64,000 nt of DNA from CAIYRG01 sp964446945 (GTDB lineage: Bacteria; Pseudomonadota; Alphaproteobacteria; Micropepsales; Micropepsaceae): contig CAYUQO010000019.1 of NCBI GenBank assembly GCA_964446945.1, positions 1 to 64,000 on the forward strand, in the 5' to 3' direction. Below the pieces are notes generated by a model. It did not search any database. It had not been told where the DNA came from and saw only the letters and a program-made list of their open reading frames with translations. The position numbers and the translations under genes are program-made. Shown piece by piece: positions 1 through 8,959 of this stretch. How positions within the stretch are numbered: position 1 is the first letter of the stretch; every line of letters begins with the position of its first letter.

Positions 1-497
1 ACCGCGAATTCGCCCGGCTCACGCACCGTGCCGGTATTGGAATAGCCATTGCGCGCGAGGAAACGCATCAGCTGCGGACGATCGACTTCCTTCCCGGTCC
101 GCGCGAGGAAGCTTGCCTGTGCAATGGTCTCGCGCGGCGGCACGCGCTGCAGAATCGCATTGATGGTCGTGATCACCAGCGCGGCGCCGGCCCGCTCGCC
201 GCGTGCGGCCAGCGCAGCCAATGTTGCCAGCCGTCGGCTTTCGATGTCCGGACGTGGCGACACCCGGTCATAGGGGAGACAATCCCAAGCGGGGAAATAC
301 AGCCGCGCCAGATCGGGGGCGAAAAATTGCGCGCATTCCAGCGCCGCGGTCGCTCTGGCATCGTCGGCGGCGACAAAGACGACCAAGCCGCCGCTGCGCA
401 ACGCGGCTTCGGCTGCGACATAGGCGTCGTAACCTTGCGGTGCGCCGCTGACGGTGATGCGACCCGGCGCACGGGCTATGGCGGTCAGTCGTTCCAC
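1..497 (-). CDS. mfd: Transcription-repair coupling factor Mfd, N-terminal 165 codons (runs off window)
   Basis: This is the beginning of a leftward gene that continues past base 1. Starting from the GTG at 497 the frame stays open to the window edge and reads as the N-terminal UvrB-like domain of Mfd, with the segments FFAPDLARLYFPAWDCLPYD, ISP-like VSPRPDIESRRLATL and LVITTINAILQRVPPRE that are typical of this region. Mfd is the ATP-dependent translocase that removes RNA polymerase stalled at DNA lesions and recruits UvrA. An in-frame TGA lies two codons upstream of the GTG, so no earlier start is possible. It follows sdhE on the same strand, a common alphaproteobacterial order. The RecG/Mfd helicase part lies outside the window, so identity rests on the N-terminal domain alone. 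Confidence 0.85.
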   Translation of the reverse strand, partial: MERLTAIARAPGRITVSGAPQGYDAYVAAEAALRSGGLVVFVAADDARATAALECAQFFAPDLARLYFPAWDCLPYDRVSPRPDIESRRLATLAALAARGERAGAALVITTINAILQRVPPRETIAQASFLARTGKEVDRPQLMRFLARNGYSNTGTVREPGEFA

Positions 498-510
498 AGG
501 TCGTCAGTAA

Positions 511-575
511 TTCTCCTCCCCCGCCTGCGGGGGAGGTGTTGAGCCGCGCAAGCGGGGAGACGGAGGGGGGATGCC
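511..575. repeat. Dispersed CTCCCC/GGGGAG palindromic repeat, copy 1
   Basis: The spacer between sdhE and mfd contains CTCCCCCGCCTGCGGGGGAG followed by an inverted GC-rich arm ending in GGAGGGGGG. The same design, with outer CTCCCC and GGGGAG arms around a variable inner hairpin, recurs near 27250, 31860, 32155, 41722, 56022, 60974 and 62105. No transposase is linked to it. Confidence 0.6.
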
Positions 576-594
576 ACAGGATTCCAGGTGCTGG

Positions 595-870
595 TCAGAG
601 AGCGAGATTGTCCCGATAGGAACAAAGCTGGGCGAAAACGTCATCGTCATACGCGCTGGGCACCGTCTCGTGTCCCATGATCCAGCCAAAAATCTGCCAG
701 TCGGGAACCGCCAGAAGCGCTTCAAAACGCGTCAGACAATTGGCATCCAGCCGGCTGAGATGCGCATCGGCGAAGGCGGCAAAGATCAGGTCGAGCTCGC
801 GGAAGCCGCGCCGTTGAGCCCTGAACAGAGCTTTTTTTCGGCGGATCTCGATTTCGGTCAGTTCACTCAT
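595..870 (-). CDS. sdhE: FAD assembly factor SdhE (succinate dehydrogenase assembly factor 2)
   Basis: The 91-residue product matches the small helical SdhE/YgfY family, which helps attach FAD covalently to the flavoprotein subunit of succinate dehydrogenase and fumarate reductase. The family signature RRGFRELDLIFAAFADAHL corresponds to the conserved RGxxExD FAD-transfer segment, and DWQIFGWIMGHETVP matches the C-terminal Trp-containing part. The longer open frame upstream begins at 972, but the ATG at 870 gives the family-typical length. It is divergent from recG and precedes mfd. An AT-rich TATATAAT tract sits 8 to 15 bases upstream of the ATG, so its transcript may have a very short leader. 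Confidence 0.9.
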   Translation of the reverse strand: MSELTEIEIRRKKALFRAQRRGFRELDLIFAAFADAHLSRLDANCLTRFEALLAVPDWQIFGWIMGHETVPSAYDDDVFAQLCSYRDNLAL

Positions 871-886
871 CCCGGCTCTATATAAT
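858..886 (+). promoter_or_regulatory. Likely recG promoter in the sdhE/recG divergent spacer
   Basis: A perfect TATAAT hexamer lies at 881-886, about 90 bases before the recG ATG. The matching -35 (TCAGTT near 858) is weak. The same AT-rich tract read on the other strand could serve sdhE. Confidence 0.4.
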
Positions 887-974
887 GTCTCACATATCCG
901 CTGCCACGCGAAAAAGCAGTGAGGCAGGCGTCTTCGGACGCAGCCTGCGCGAAGCTCGCGATACAGTAACACCC

Positions 975-3074
975 ATGAGACCGGCGATTCTCAACCCGCT
1001 GTTTGCGGAGGCCACAAGCCTGAGCGGTGTCGGCCCGAAAGTGGCCCGGCTGCTCACGACCGCGCTGGGCACGTCGCCGGGACCTGCGCGGGTCGTGGAT
1101 CTGACCTTCCACCTCCCAGCGGGGATCGTCGACCGCAGCTACTGTCCGACCGTCCGCGACGCGCAACCGGAGCGGATTGCAACCGTGACCGTGCATGTTC
1201 TCGAATATCTTCCGCGCCGGATCTCGCGCCAACCCATCCGCGTGCTGGTCGCCGATGAGACTGCAGCGATGGAAGTGGTGTTCTTCACCGGCCGCGAGGA
1301 CTGGATCAGGGAGCGCATGCCGCTGAAGGCCCGCATCACTCTCTCCGGGCGGGTCGAGCGCTACAAGGACCGGCTGCAAATGCCCCATCCGGATTACATC
1401 GTGCCGGCGGAGGATGGCGCAGCTGTTCCGGAATTTGACGTGATCTATCGCACCACCGAGGGTTTGCCCGCCCGTTCGCTGCAAAAGCTGATCCGCCGCG
1501 CGCTCGAGAAAGTGCCGGATTTACCCGAGTGGCAGGACAGCGCCTGGCGCCAAAAGAACCACTGGAGCGAGTTCAGGCCGGCGCTGCTTGCCGCGCATGC
1601 GCCGATTTCCGATGCCGATCTCCTGCCCACTGCGCCGGCGCGCATGCGGCTCGCCTATGACGAATTGCTCGCCAATCAGCTGGCGCTCGCTTTGCTCCGC
1701 AGCAGCATGCGGAACAAACCCGGGCGTTCGCTGAAATCGCCGGGACGGCTGCGGAGGAAAGTGCTGGCGTCGCTGCCCTTTCAGCTCACCAATTCGCAAT
1801 CCTCGGCCATCGCCGAAATCACTGCCGCGATGGAAGACAGCTCGCGCATGCTGCGGCTGCTGCAGGGCGACGTCGGTTCCGGCAAAACGATCGTCGCCAT
1901 GGCGGCAATGCTGAATGCGGTCGAGGCAGGTTGTCAGGCCGCGCTGATGGCGCCCACGGAAATCCTCGCGCGGCAACACTTCGCCTCACTCTCACCAATG
2001 GCACAAGCGGCGGGCTTGCGCATTGCGCTGCTCACCGGAAGGGAACGCGGCGCGTCACGCACTGCCCTGCTCGCCGATCTTGCCGATGGCAAGACCAATA
2101 TCCTGATCGGCACACATGCGATTTTTTCCGGCGATGTGGAATTTCGCGATCTCGGGCTCGCGGTGGTCGATGAACAGCATCGTTTCGGAGTTCATCAGCG
2201 CATGCTTCTGCAGGGAAAGGGCGATACACCTGCCGACATGCTGGTGATGACGGCGACGCCCATTCCGCGCACGCTGCAACTGACCGCCTATGGCGACATG
2301 ATGGTCTCGCGTCTGACAGGAAAACCGGCGGGACGCCAACCCATTGCGACGCGGGTGATTTCTTCGTCACGTCTGGATGAGGTCATCGCCGGACTGCGCC
2401 GCGCCGTGGCGAAAGGTCAGCGCTGTTTCTGGGTCTGCCCGCTGGTCGAAGAATCCGACGTGCTTGATGTTGCCGCGGCGGAAGCACGCGCGGCGTTCCT
2501 GCGAAAAATTTTCGGCGCAAAAGTTGGGCTCGTGCATGGCCGAATGAAACCTGCCGATCGCGACAATGTCATGCGCGCCTTTCAGAGTGGTGAAACCACA
2601 CTGCTTGTCGCCACCACGGTCATCGAAGTCGGCGTCGATGTTCCGGAAGCGGCCATCATGGTCGTGGAACATGCGGAGCGTTTTGGCCTCGCGCAATTGC
2701 ATCAGCTCCGTGGCCGCGTCGGCCGCGGAAGCGGCGCCGCAAGCTGTCTATTGATTTATCAGGAGCCGCTGGGAGCGATCGCCAAACAGCGGCTCGCGAT
2801 CCTGCGTCAGACCGATGATGGTTTCATTATCGCCGAGGAAGACTTGCGCCTGAGGGGAGCGGGCGAAGTCCTCGGTACCCGGCAGAGCGGGCTTCCGGAT
2901 TTCCATTTCGCCGATATTGCCCTGCATCAGGATCTCCTGACGGCGGCGCATGATGACGTGCGCCTCGTGCTGCAGCGTGATCCGGAACTGAAATCCGGGC
3001 GGGGGGAAGCCTTGCGGACCCTGCTCTATTTATTTGGCCGGGACACAGCCATCCGCTATTTGCGGGCGGGCTAG
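975..3074 (+). CDS. recG: ATP-dependent DNA helicase RecG
   Basis: The 699-aa product is a full-length RecG, the superfamily 2 helicase that regresses stalled replication forks and processes branched recombination intermediates. Visible features are an N-terminal LSGVGPKVARLL helix-hairpin segment, a wedge/OB domain, Walker A GDVGSGKT, the DEQH box VVDEQHRFGVHQ, motif III TATPIPRTL and the C-terminal helicase lobe ending QLRGRVGRG. The open frame extends to a start at 885, but that stretch overlaps the promoter and lacks RecG similarity; the ATG at 975 gives MRPAILNPLF and the usual length. It stands alone on the plus strand, divergent from sdhE. Confidence 0.95.
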   Translation: MRPAILNPLFAEATSLSGVGPKVARLLTTALGTSPGPARVVDLTFHLPAGIVDRSYCPTVRDAQPERIATVTVHVLEYLPRRISRQPIRVLVADETAAMEVVFFTGREDWIRERMPLKARITLSGRVERYKDRLQMPHPDYIVPAEDGAAVPEFDVIYRTTEGLPARSLQKLIRRALEKVPDLPEWQDSAWRQKNHWSEFRPALLAAHAPISDADLLPTAPARMRLAYDELLANQLALALLRSSMRNKPGRSLKSPGRLRRKVLASLPFQLTNSQSSAIAEITAAMEDSSRMLRLLQGDVGSGKTIVAMAAMLNAVEAGCQAALMAPTEILARQHFASLSPMAQAAGLRIALLTGRERGASRTALLADLADGKTNILIGTHAIFSGDVEFRDLGLAVVDEQHRFGVHQRMLLQGKGDTPADMLVMTATPIPRTLQLTAYGDMMVSRLTGKPAGRQPIATRVISSSRLDEVIAGLRRAVAKGQRCFWVCPLVEESDVLDVAAAEARAAFLRKIFGAKVGLVHGRMKPADRDNVMRAFQSGETTLLVATTVIEVGVDVPEAAIMVVEHAERFGLAQLHQLRGRVGRGSGAASCLLIYQEPLGAIAKQRLAILRQTDDGFIIAEEDLRLRGAGEVLGTRQSGLPDFHFADIALHQDLLTAAHDDVRLVLQRDPELKSGRGEALRTLLYLFGRDTAIRYLRAG

Positions 3075-3075
3075 C

Positions 3076-3118
3076 GCGTTTTGCGCCGAAGTGGCTGCCG
3101 GTTCGGCGCAGAAAACGT
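3076..3118. repeat. Palindromic repeat family B, intergenic copy
   Basis: Two bases after the recG stop codon is a 43-bp palindrome with arms built on GCGTTTT-GCGCCGAA and TTCGGCGC-AGAAAACG around GTGGCTGCCGG. An almost identical 43-bp copy lies at 46480-46522, where it is part of the aat coding sequence. Confidence 0.8.
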
Positions 3119-3133
3119 GCCATTAAAATACCA

Positions 3134-3161
3134 GGGCGTCTTTGCGCGTCGCAAAGCGCCC
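3134..3161 (+). terminator. GC-rich hairpin downstream of recG, possible terminator
   Basis: GGGCG-T-CTTTGC pairs with GCAAAGCGCCC around GCGTC, an 11-bp stem with one bulged T. The T-run (GTTTTTG) begins about ten bases after the stem, so it is not a textbook intrinsic terminator. Confidence 0.35.
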
Positions 3162-3231
3162 TATGGGCATGTTTTTGTTGCAAAATCGGGATTTGCAGGC
3201 CAAACAGGGCCGGGCATAGATCGGGCGGGCC

Positions 3232-4551
3232 ATGAAAATTGCAATGATGGGGACCGGTTATGTCGGCCTGGTCTCCGGCGCTTGTTTTTCCGAGTTCGGT
3301 CATCACGTGGTTTGCATCGACAAGGATGCATCCAAGATCGACCGTCTCCAGGCCGGGCGCATGCCAATTTACGAGCCGGGACTTGCGGAGGTTGTCGCCG
3401 ACAACGTCAAGGCCGGCCGGCTTTTCTTTACCACCGAGATGGCGGCCAGCGTGCACGATGCCGACGCCGTGTTCATTGCAGTGGGAACACCATCGCGGCG
3501 CGGCGATGGCCATGCGGACCTGTCCTATGTCTTCGCCGCCGCGGAGGAAATTGCCGCGTCGCTGGACGGCTACACCGTCGTCATCACCAAATCGACGGTC
3601 CCGGTGGGCACCGGCTTGCGGATTGAGGAAACCATCCGCCGAATCCGGCCCGACGCCGATTTCGATGTCTGTTCCAATCCGGAATTTTTGCGCGAAGGTT
3701 CTGCCATCGAGGATTTTCGCCGGCCGGACCGGGTCGTTTGCGGCATTCCGAACGATCGGGCGCGCTCTGTGCTGCGTGAACTTTATCGGCCGCTTTACCT
3801 CAACGAGACGCCCATGCTGTTCACGTCGCGCGAAACCGCCGAGCTGATCAAATATGCGGCGAACGCGTTCCTCGCGACCAAGATCACTTTCATCAACGAA
3901 GTCGCCGATCTCTGCGAACGGGTCGGCGCCAATGTCCAGGATGTCGCCCGCGGCATCGGGCTGGACGGCCGCATCGGATCGAAGTTTCTCCACGCCGGTC
4001 CCGGCTATGGCGGCTCATGCTTTCCCAAGGACACGCTCGCGCTTCTGCGCACCGGCGAACAAGCCGGCGCCCCGATGCGCATCGTGCAGGCGGTCAAGGA
4101 CGTCAATGACGCCCGCAAGGAGCGGATGGTGGAGAAGATCACTACCGCCTTTGGCGGGGTGCAGGGAAAGACCATTGCGGTACTCGGCCTGACCTTCAAA
4201 CCGAACACCGATGACATGCGCGATGCGCCGAGCCTCGTGATTGTGCCGGAGCTGGCCAAGCAGGGCGCCATCATCAACGCCTATGATCCGGAAGGCATGC
4301 GGGAAGCCGAAAAAATCCTGCCCATCAGGTGTTTTGACGATGCCTACTCGGCCATCAGCAATGCGGACGGGGTTGTGATCCTCACCGAGTGGAATGAATT
4401 CCGCGCCCTGGATCTGCACAAGGTCAAGGAATTGCTGAAGCACCCGCTGATGATCGACCTGCGCAACATCTACCCGCCGGACGAAATGGCAAAAGAGGGC
4501 TTTGAGTATTTCAGCATCGGCCGCCCTGCGGTGAAGCAAGCCGGCAACTAG
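3232..4551 (+). CDS. ugd: UDP-glucose 6-dehydrogenase
   Basis: The 439-aa product oxidises UDP-glucose to UDP-glucuronate with two NAD+ turnovers, supplying precursor for exopolysaccharide or capsule. The N-terminal Rossmann motif GTGYVGLVSG, the central dimer helix and the catalytic cysteine in GPGYGGSCFPKDTLAL are all intact, and the C-terminal domain has GLTFKPNTDDMRDAPSL. Length is normal. The ATG at 3232 directly precedes the nucleotide-binding strand, leaving no room for a later start. galU, which makes its substrate, follows on the same strand after a 219-bp spacer, so the two form a functional pair though perhaps not one transcript. Confidence 0.95.
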   Translation: MKIAMMGTGYVGLVSGACFSEFGHHVVCIDKDASKIDRLQAGRMPIYEPGLAEVVADNVKAGRLFFTTEMAASVHDADAVFIAVGTPSRRGDGHADLSYVFAAAEEIAASLDGYTVVITKSTVPVGTGLRIEETIRRIRPDADFDVCSNPEFLREGSAIEDFRRPDRVVCGIPNDRARSVLRELYRPLYLNETPMLFTSRETAELIKYAANAFLATKITFINEVADLCERVGANVQDVARGIGLDGRIGSKFLHAGPGYGGSCFPKDTLALLRTGEQAGAPMRIVQAVKDVNDARKERMVEKITTAFGGVQGKTIAVLGLTFKPNTDDMRDAPSLVIVPELAKQGAIINAYDPEGMREAEKILPIRCFDDAYSAISNADGVVILTEWNEFRALDLHKVKELLKHPLMIDLRNIYPPDEMAKEGFEYFSIGRPAVKQAGN

Positions 4552-4770
4552 ACCGGAGACCTGTCTGCGACGCATTCAACGGTGTGGCATCTGTCGGCCT
4601 GCGATCCTTGGTGGAATCCAAAAATGGTTTCCCCGCGGCGGAAAAAAATTCCGGCGAGGCCACCCCCCGTCGCATATGGACCATTGCGCCGCCGCTGTGT
4701 CATGGTTCCCGAGTTCCGAGTAACCCCTTGAACCCGTTCGGTATGCTGACCCTCACAACCCGGAATTCCC

Positions 4771-5655
4771 ATGCCCGCACCGCGCATCCGTAAGGCCGTA
4801 TTTCCCGTTGCCGGCATGGGCACGCGTTTTCTTCCCGCCACCAAAGCCATTCCCAAGGAAATGCTGCCGGTCGTCGACAAGCCGGTGATCCAATATGGCG
4901 TCGAGGAAGCGCGCGAAGCCGGAATCGAACAATTCATTTTCGTCACTGGACGCGGCAAGCACGTCATTGAGGACCATTTCGACCACGCCTACGAGCTGGA
5001 ATCGCTGCTCTCCGCCCGCGAAAAAACCAAAGAACTCCAGAGCCTGATGGAAAGTCTGCCCAACACCGGCGCGGTATCGTTCACCCGGCAGCAGAAGCCG
5101 CTCGGACTTGGACATGCGGTCCTCTGCGCCCAGCATCTGATCGGCGATGAGGCCTTCGCCGTGGTCCTGCCCGATGACCTCATGGTCGGGCAGCCTGGCG
5201 CGCTCAAGCAGATGGTCGATGCCTGGCGTGAAATCGGCGGCGGCGTCGTGGTCGCGGCAGAAGAAAAGCCGCGCGAGGAAACCCAGCGGTATGGCGTCAT
5301 CGCACCCGGTCCGGCCAAGGGGCCAATCACCGAGGTTCTCGGCGTGGTCGAAAAACCCAAGCCCGCGGAAGCGCCCTCCAATCTCTGCATTATCGGCCGG
5401 TACATCCTGCCGCCGGAGATATTCTCCGAATTGGAGCGCCGGGAACGCGGGGCCGGCAATGAGATCCAGCTGACCGATGCCATGGCGCGGCTGCTCGGGC
5501 GGGTTCCGTTCCACGCGGTGACAACAACCTGCGCCCGCTATGATTGCGGCGACAAGGTTGGATTTCTCCACGCCAACCTGGCTGTCGGTCTCGAGCGGCC
5601 GGACATCGCGCCGGACCTGCGCCTGATCATTAATGCCTTAAGGCATTCAAGCTGA
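4771..5655 (+). CDS. galU: UTP-glucose-1-phosphate uridylyltransferase
   Basis: The 294-aa protein makes UDP-glucose from UTP and glucose-1-phosphate. It has the signature GMGTRFLPATKAIPKEMLP near residue 16, the LPDDLMVG metal-binding region near residue 130 and GVVEKPKPAEAPSN further on, all in family order and at family length. Together with the adjacent ugd it feeds UDP-sugars to surface polysaccharide synthesis; glycosyltransferases that could use them are encoded about 50 kb away in the same window. The spacer between ugd and galU (4552-4770) shows no recognisable gene or clear promoter. Confidence 0.95.
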   Translation: MPAPRIRKAVFPVAGMGTRFLPATKAIPKEMLPVVDKPVIQYGVEEAREAGIEQFIFVTGRGKHVIEDHFDHAYELESLLSAREKTKELQSLMESLPNTGAVSFTRQQKPLGLGHAVLCAQHLIGDEAFAVVLPDDLMVGQPGALKQMVDAWREIGGGVVVAAEEKPREETQRYGVIAPGPAKGPITEVLGVVEKPKPAEAPSNLCIIGRYILPPEIFSELERRERGAGNEIQLTDAMARLLGRVPFHAVTTTCARYDCGDKVGFLHANLAVGLERPDIAPDLRLIINALRHSS

Positions 5656-5811
5656 GTCGTTTTCGCCCAGCCCATTGAAAATATTTCCGAAATCTTAACC
5701 CCGAATCACTTAAAATCGTCCGGGGCCGGATGAAGGCGATGCCGTCCGGCCTGGATTAACGGCCATTTTCCGAACGTAGCCTTGGCGGGAAATGCTCAAG
5801 AGTTGCAACTG

Positions 5812-7239
5812 ATGGATTGGGGAAGCGATTGGGCGGAGGCAGGTAAACCGCGTTTCGAACTGGACCGGTTCAGGCTTCAGTTCCGGGACGCGCGCGCCGA
5901 AACTTTGTTCCAGCGCGATACGCTCGTGCAGTCCATTCGCTTTGTCCGCGCCTACCAGTTCGCCGGCATTCTGCTCTACATGGTCTTTGGTCTGCTCGAC
6001 ATTGTGTTGGGAGATCCGGCGCGTTTGTCCCTTCTCGTCATCCGCCTCGGGGTGGTGACGCCCGTTCTGGTGATTGTCTTTCTCCTGACGTTCCGGGATG
6101 ACTTTTACCGGATTATGCAACCCGCACTCGCACTGGCGATGATGGCCTGCGGAATGGGTGTGGTGGCGATGACCGCGATCACCGGACCGCCATCAAACAC
6201 TCTCTATTACGCGGGTCTCATCCTCATCGTCAGTTACTGCGGCAATCTCATCCGGCTGAATTTCCTGTATTCCGCTGCGGTTTCGGCATGGCTGCTCGCC
6301 TGTTATCAGGCGGTCGCGCTGTGGCTGAATCCGATTCCGCTGCCGGTATTCATTTCCAATGATTTCTTCCTCGCGATGGCGAGCGGAGTGGGTCTTTTCG
6401 CCGCGTATATCCAGGAACTCTATATGCGCCAAGCCTATGTCGCGCAGAAGCTCGTGGAAGAGAAAAACTGGCTGGTCTCCGAATCTCTCGCCGAAGCCAT
6501 GCGGGCCAACAAGTCACGCGGCGAGTTCCTGGCCACCATGAGCCATGAACTGCGCACGCCGCTGAATGCGATCATTGGCTTCTCGGACATCATCAGCCGC
6601 GAACTATTCGGACCGATCAGGAATTCGAAATACACCGAATACGCACACGACATTCACGAAAGCGGCGCACATTTGCTCGCCATTATCAACGATATCCTCG
6701 ACCTGGCGAAGGCCGAATCCGGCAAACTCGAACTCAGCGAAACGGAGTTCGATGCGGCCGAAGCGCTGCGGTCCGCGATGCGCATGTGTCAGATGCGCGC
6801 CATGGAGAGCGGCGTCCGTCTTGCATTTGGCGGCGTGTCGCAGGAAGTCCGGATCATTGCCGACGAGCGGCTGCTGGTGCAGGTATTTTCCAATCTGATC
6901 ACCAACGCGATCAAATTCACTCCCGACGGCGGAAGCGTCAGATTGCAAGTCTCTGCTCATCCGGAAAAAGGTGTGGCGTTCAGGATTGGGGATACCGGGA
7001 TCGGTATCGCACCGGAAAATATCGAACGCGTGCTGCGCCCGTTCGAGCAGGTCGAAACCAGCTATTCACGCCGCCATGGTGGAGTGGGACTAGGCTTGCC
7101 CTACGCCAAGCGGCTGACCGAACTGCATGGCGGATCGCTCGAGATCGAAAGCCAGATCGGCAAGGGTACGACGATCACCGTGCGCCTGCCGTCGTGGCGC
7201 CTCGTCGGCGCTTCTGCCGCCGCCGTCGCCGCGGAATAG
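5812..7239 (+). CDS. Membrane sensor histidine kinase, DivJ/PleC-type
   Basis: The 475-aa protein has about five or six hydrophobic segments in its first 210 residues (for example FAGILLYMVFGLLDIVLG), a short coiled linker, then HisKA with the H-box FLATMSHELRTPLNAIIGFS and HATPase_c boxes N (SNLITNAIKF), G1 (DTGIGIA) and G2 (GGVGLGLP). The stretch SDIISRELFGPI just after the H-box is characteristic of the alphaproteobacterial DivJ/PleC/PdhS cell-cycle kinase group, so a role signalling to DivK-like regulators is a reasonable inference but unproven. There is no PAS domain and no adjacent response regulator. The frame opens at a TTG (5782), but the ATG at 5812 is preferred. Confidence 0.85.
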   Translation: MDWGSDWAEAGKPRFELDRFRLQFRDARAETLFQRDTLVQSIRFVRAYQFAGILLYMVFGLLDIVLGDPARLSLLVIRLGVVTPVLVIVFLLTFRDDFYRIMQPALALAMMACGMGVVAMTAITGPPSNTLYYAGLILIVSYCGNLIRLNFLYSAAVSAWLLACYQAVALWLNPIPLPVFISNDFFLAMASGVGLFAAYIQELYMRQAYVAQKLVEEKNWLVSESLAEAMRANKSRGEFLATMSHELRTPLNAIIGFSDIISRELFGPIRNSKYTEYAHDIHESGAHLLAIINDILDLAKAESGKLELSETEFDAAEALRSAMRMCQMRAMESGVRLAFGGVSQEVRIIADERLLVQVFSNLITNAIKFTPDGGSVRLQVSAHPEKGVAFRIGDTGIGIAPENIERVLRPFEQVETSYSRRHGGVGLGLPYAKRLTELHGGSLEIESQIGKGTTITVRLPSWRLVGASAAAVAAE

Positions 7240-7250
7240 CCGAACAGGAG

Positions 7251-8696
7251 TCAGCTTTTCTGGACGTGGAGCAGGCGGACTCGGCCGGTCGAATCCGTCT
7301 CCGTCCATGCCTTCGCCGGGTTGAGACCCTCAGTCCATCCCAGCATCTCCGCGTCCGTGCGATAATAAAGCGACCAGTCGCTGATGAACTCCATCGGCCA
7401 GAGCGCGCTCAGCGGCGTTTCGTTCATGTTGCCGACGATCATTGTTCCGCCCGGGGCGAGCATTCCGTACAGTCGCTGAATGATGTTGTGGACGCGCCGG
7501 TCAGCGAGATAATCGAGCAAACCCAGCGAATAGATCAGGTCCTGCGGAGGCAAATTCTGCAATGTCCCGCCGCTGCGCAGCATATCGAGGAAGGAGAGAT
7601 GCAGGCAGTGGACTGCTGCGTGACCGCCGGAATTGAGGACATGCGGCCAGGTCTTTTCCAGCGCGTGATTCAGCGCGGCCTGTTCGGGATCGACGAGGGT
7701 GAATTCGACATGCCGGCCCTGTAACCCGGTTTTTGAAAGGTACAGCTCGACTTCCCGTGCCGGCCCGCTGCCAAGGCTCAAGACCCGCGCTGCCCGATGA
7801 TTGCCCCTGTCGGCGGTCACCGTTTCAATCGTCTTGAGCACCGCTTCCATCCGTGTACGGATGCACTCTCCCACATCCAGTCCGACCCGGTGCAGAAGCT
7901 GGCCATATACATTGGCGCCGCGGCGCTCCCACGTGTAGACCATGTTCATCACTTCGAAATCGCCGGGATAGCCGAGCGGCTTGGCATAACTGCGGTCCAC
8001 AAAAGCGGCCTGCCGCATCTCGGGCGTTATCACCATCTCGGTAAACTGCTTCACCGCGTCCCGTGATGCCTGGTCCGGCATGACGCTGCGGACCAGATCG
8101 TTCCCGGCGCGCCAGAGCGAACGCCAATTCTGTAGAAGCCGCGGCTCGCACGCATCGTAAGCGCTGTCGTCGTCGAAATCGCGGCCGAAGGACCGAGCCA
8201 GCGTCTGGCCTTCCTGCAGCAGATCGCGATAGGAGCGCAGGACCTTGAGGAAATCGGCGCAGAGCGCGCGGTATTCCTGTGGCACCAGACGGTCCGCATC
8301 GGCATGCGTTGCGTGCGACTGCGCGGCGATCCGCGCCTGCACATTGCGCGACAGCAGCTTGTCCAACTCTATAAAACTGTTGACCAGGCTGAACGCGATT
8401 TTCGATCCGAAAACCGTGCTCTCGCGCCGGACAGTCTTTGCATTCGCTTCGAAGATCAAATGGCCCGATTGCTGGATCGACAGAGGAACGATGTCGCCGA
8501 CTTCGGGAATTTCACTGGTGGAATGATTGCAGACAACTGCGAGTCCGCCGAGGCTGATATTGTGCAGTTTGAAAGAGGAAGATCCGATCCAGACTTGCGG
8601 CGCAAAATTCGGAAACAGCTTGCGTGCATCGTAACGCGGCGCGCGTACCCGGACTTCGCGGCCATATGAGCCCTTTAGCTCTTCATACGCGAGCAT
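7251..8696 (-). CDS. PilZ-domain / SAM-dependent methyltransferase fusion protein
   Basis: The first roughly 115 residues resemble a PilZ c-di-GMP-binding domain: an arginine-rich start (REVRVRAPRYDAR) followed by the beta-strand motif HNISLGGLAV, matching the (D/N)xSxxG signature. Residues about 290 to 470 form a class I methyltransferase fold with motif I VLSLGSGPAREVELYL, the acidic motif II TLVDPEQAALNHA and the post-motif LLDYLADRR...MLAPGGTMIVGNM. The middle segment SYAKPLGYPGDFEVMNMVY resembles the family that includes PhcB-like 3-hydroxy fatty acid methyltransferases. The inference is a methyltransferase controlled by c-di-GMP; the substrate is unknown. It is transcribed alone, convergent with the kinase gene at 5812 and downstream of sufA. 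Confidence 0.75.
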   Translation of the reverse strand: MLAYEELKGSYGREVRVRAPRYDARKLFPNFAPQVWIGSSSFKLHNISLGGLAVVCNHSTSEIPEVGDIVPLSIQQSGHLIFEANAKTVRRESTVFGSKIAFSLVNSFIELDKLLSRNVQARIAAQSHATHADADRLVPQEYRALCADFLKVLRSYRDLLQEGQTLARSFGRDFDDDSAYDACEPRLLQNWRSLWRAGNDLVRSVMPDQASRDAVKQFTEMVITPEMRQAAFVDRSYAKPLGYPGDFEVMNMVYTWERRGANVYGQLLHRVGLDVGECIRTRMEAVLKTIETVTADRGNHRAARVLSLGSGPAREVELYLSKTGLQGRHVEFTLVDPEQAALNHALEKTWPHVLNSGGHAAVHCLHLSFLDMLRSGGTLQNLPPQDLIYSLGLLDYLADRRVHNIIQRLYGMLAPGGTMIVGNMNETPLSALWPMEFISDWSLYYRTDAEMLGWTEGLNPAKAWTETDSTGRVRLLHVQKS

Positions 8697-8798
8697 TTAC
8701 CCCCCCAACATCAATGCGCCGCCGCGCCTTCCTGACTGCGTGCCACCACACTTCTGCGCCACTCCCCTCGGGGCCCAAGTATGGTTAAATATCTGTTA

Positions 8799-8827
8799 AA
8801 GCTATGGACAGAAAAGGTTAACGTCAA
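8799..8827 (-). promoter_or_regulatory. Putative sigma-70 promoter of the PilZ-methyltransferase gene
   Basis: On the minus strand TTGACG (8827-8822) is followed after 17 bases by TAGCTT (8804-8799), giving a leader of about 95 bases before the ATG at 8696. It lies in a locally AT-rich stretch, the only one in the 263-bp spacer between this gene and sufA. Confidence 0.4.
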
Positions 8828-8959
8828 GGGAATCTAAGGACTTACGGTGTAGCATCGCCCACACGTCATGGTTGTGCCGCGCAACTATTGCGATTTCATG
8901 AGTCGCATCAGCCGATTAGTCGCTGGAGGGTGTTCTACCGCGCCGCCAGCGGAGAGGCT

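Noticed and set aside
5724..5751. Terminator hairpin after galU (GGCCGGA/TCCGGCC)
   Set aside because: The stem is seven bases with a 14-base loop and no T-run follows; too weak to call.
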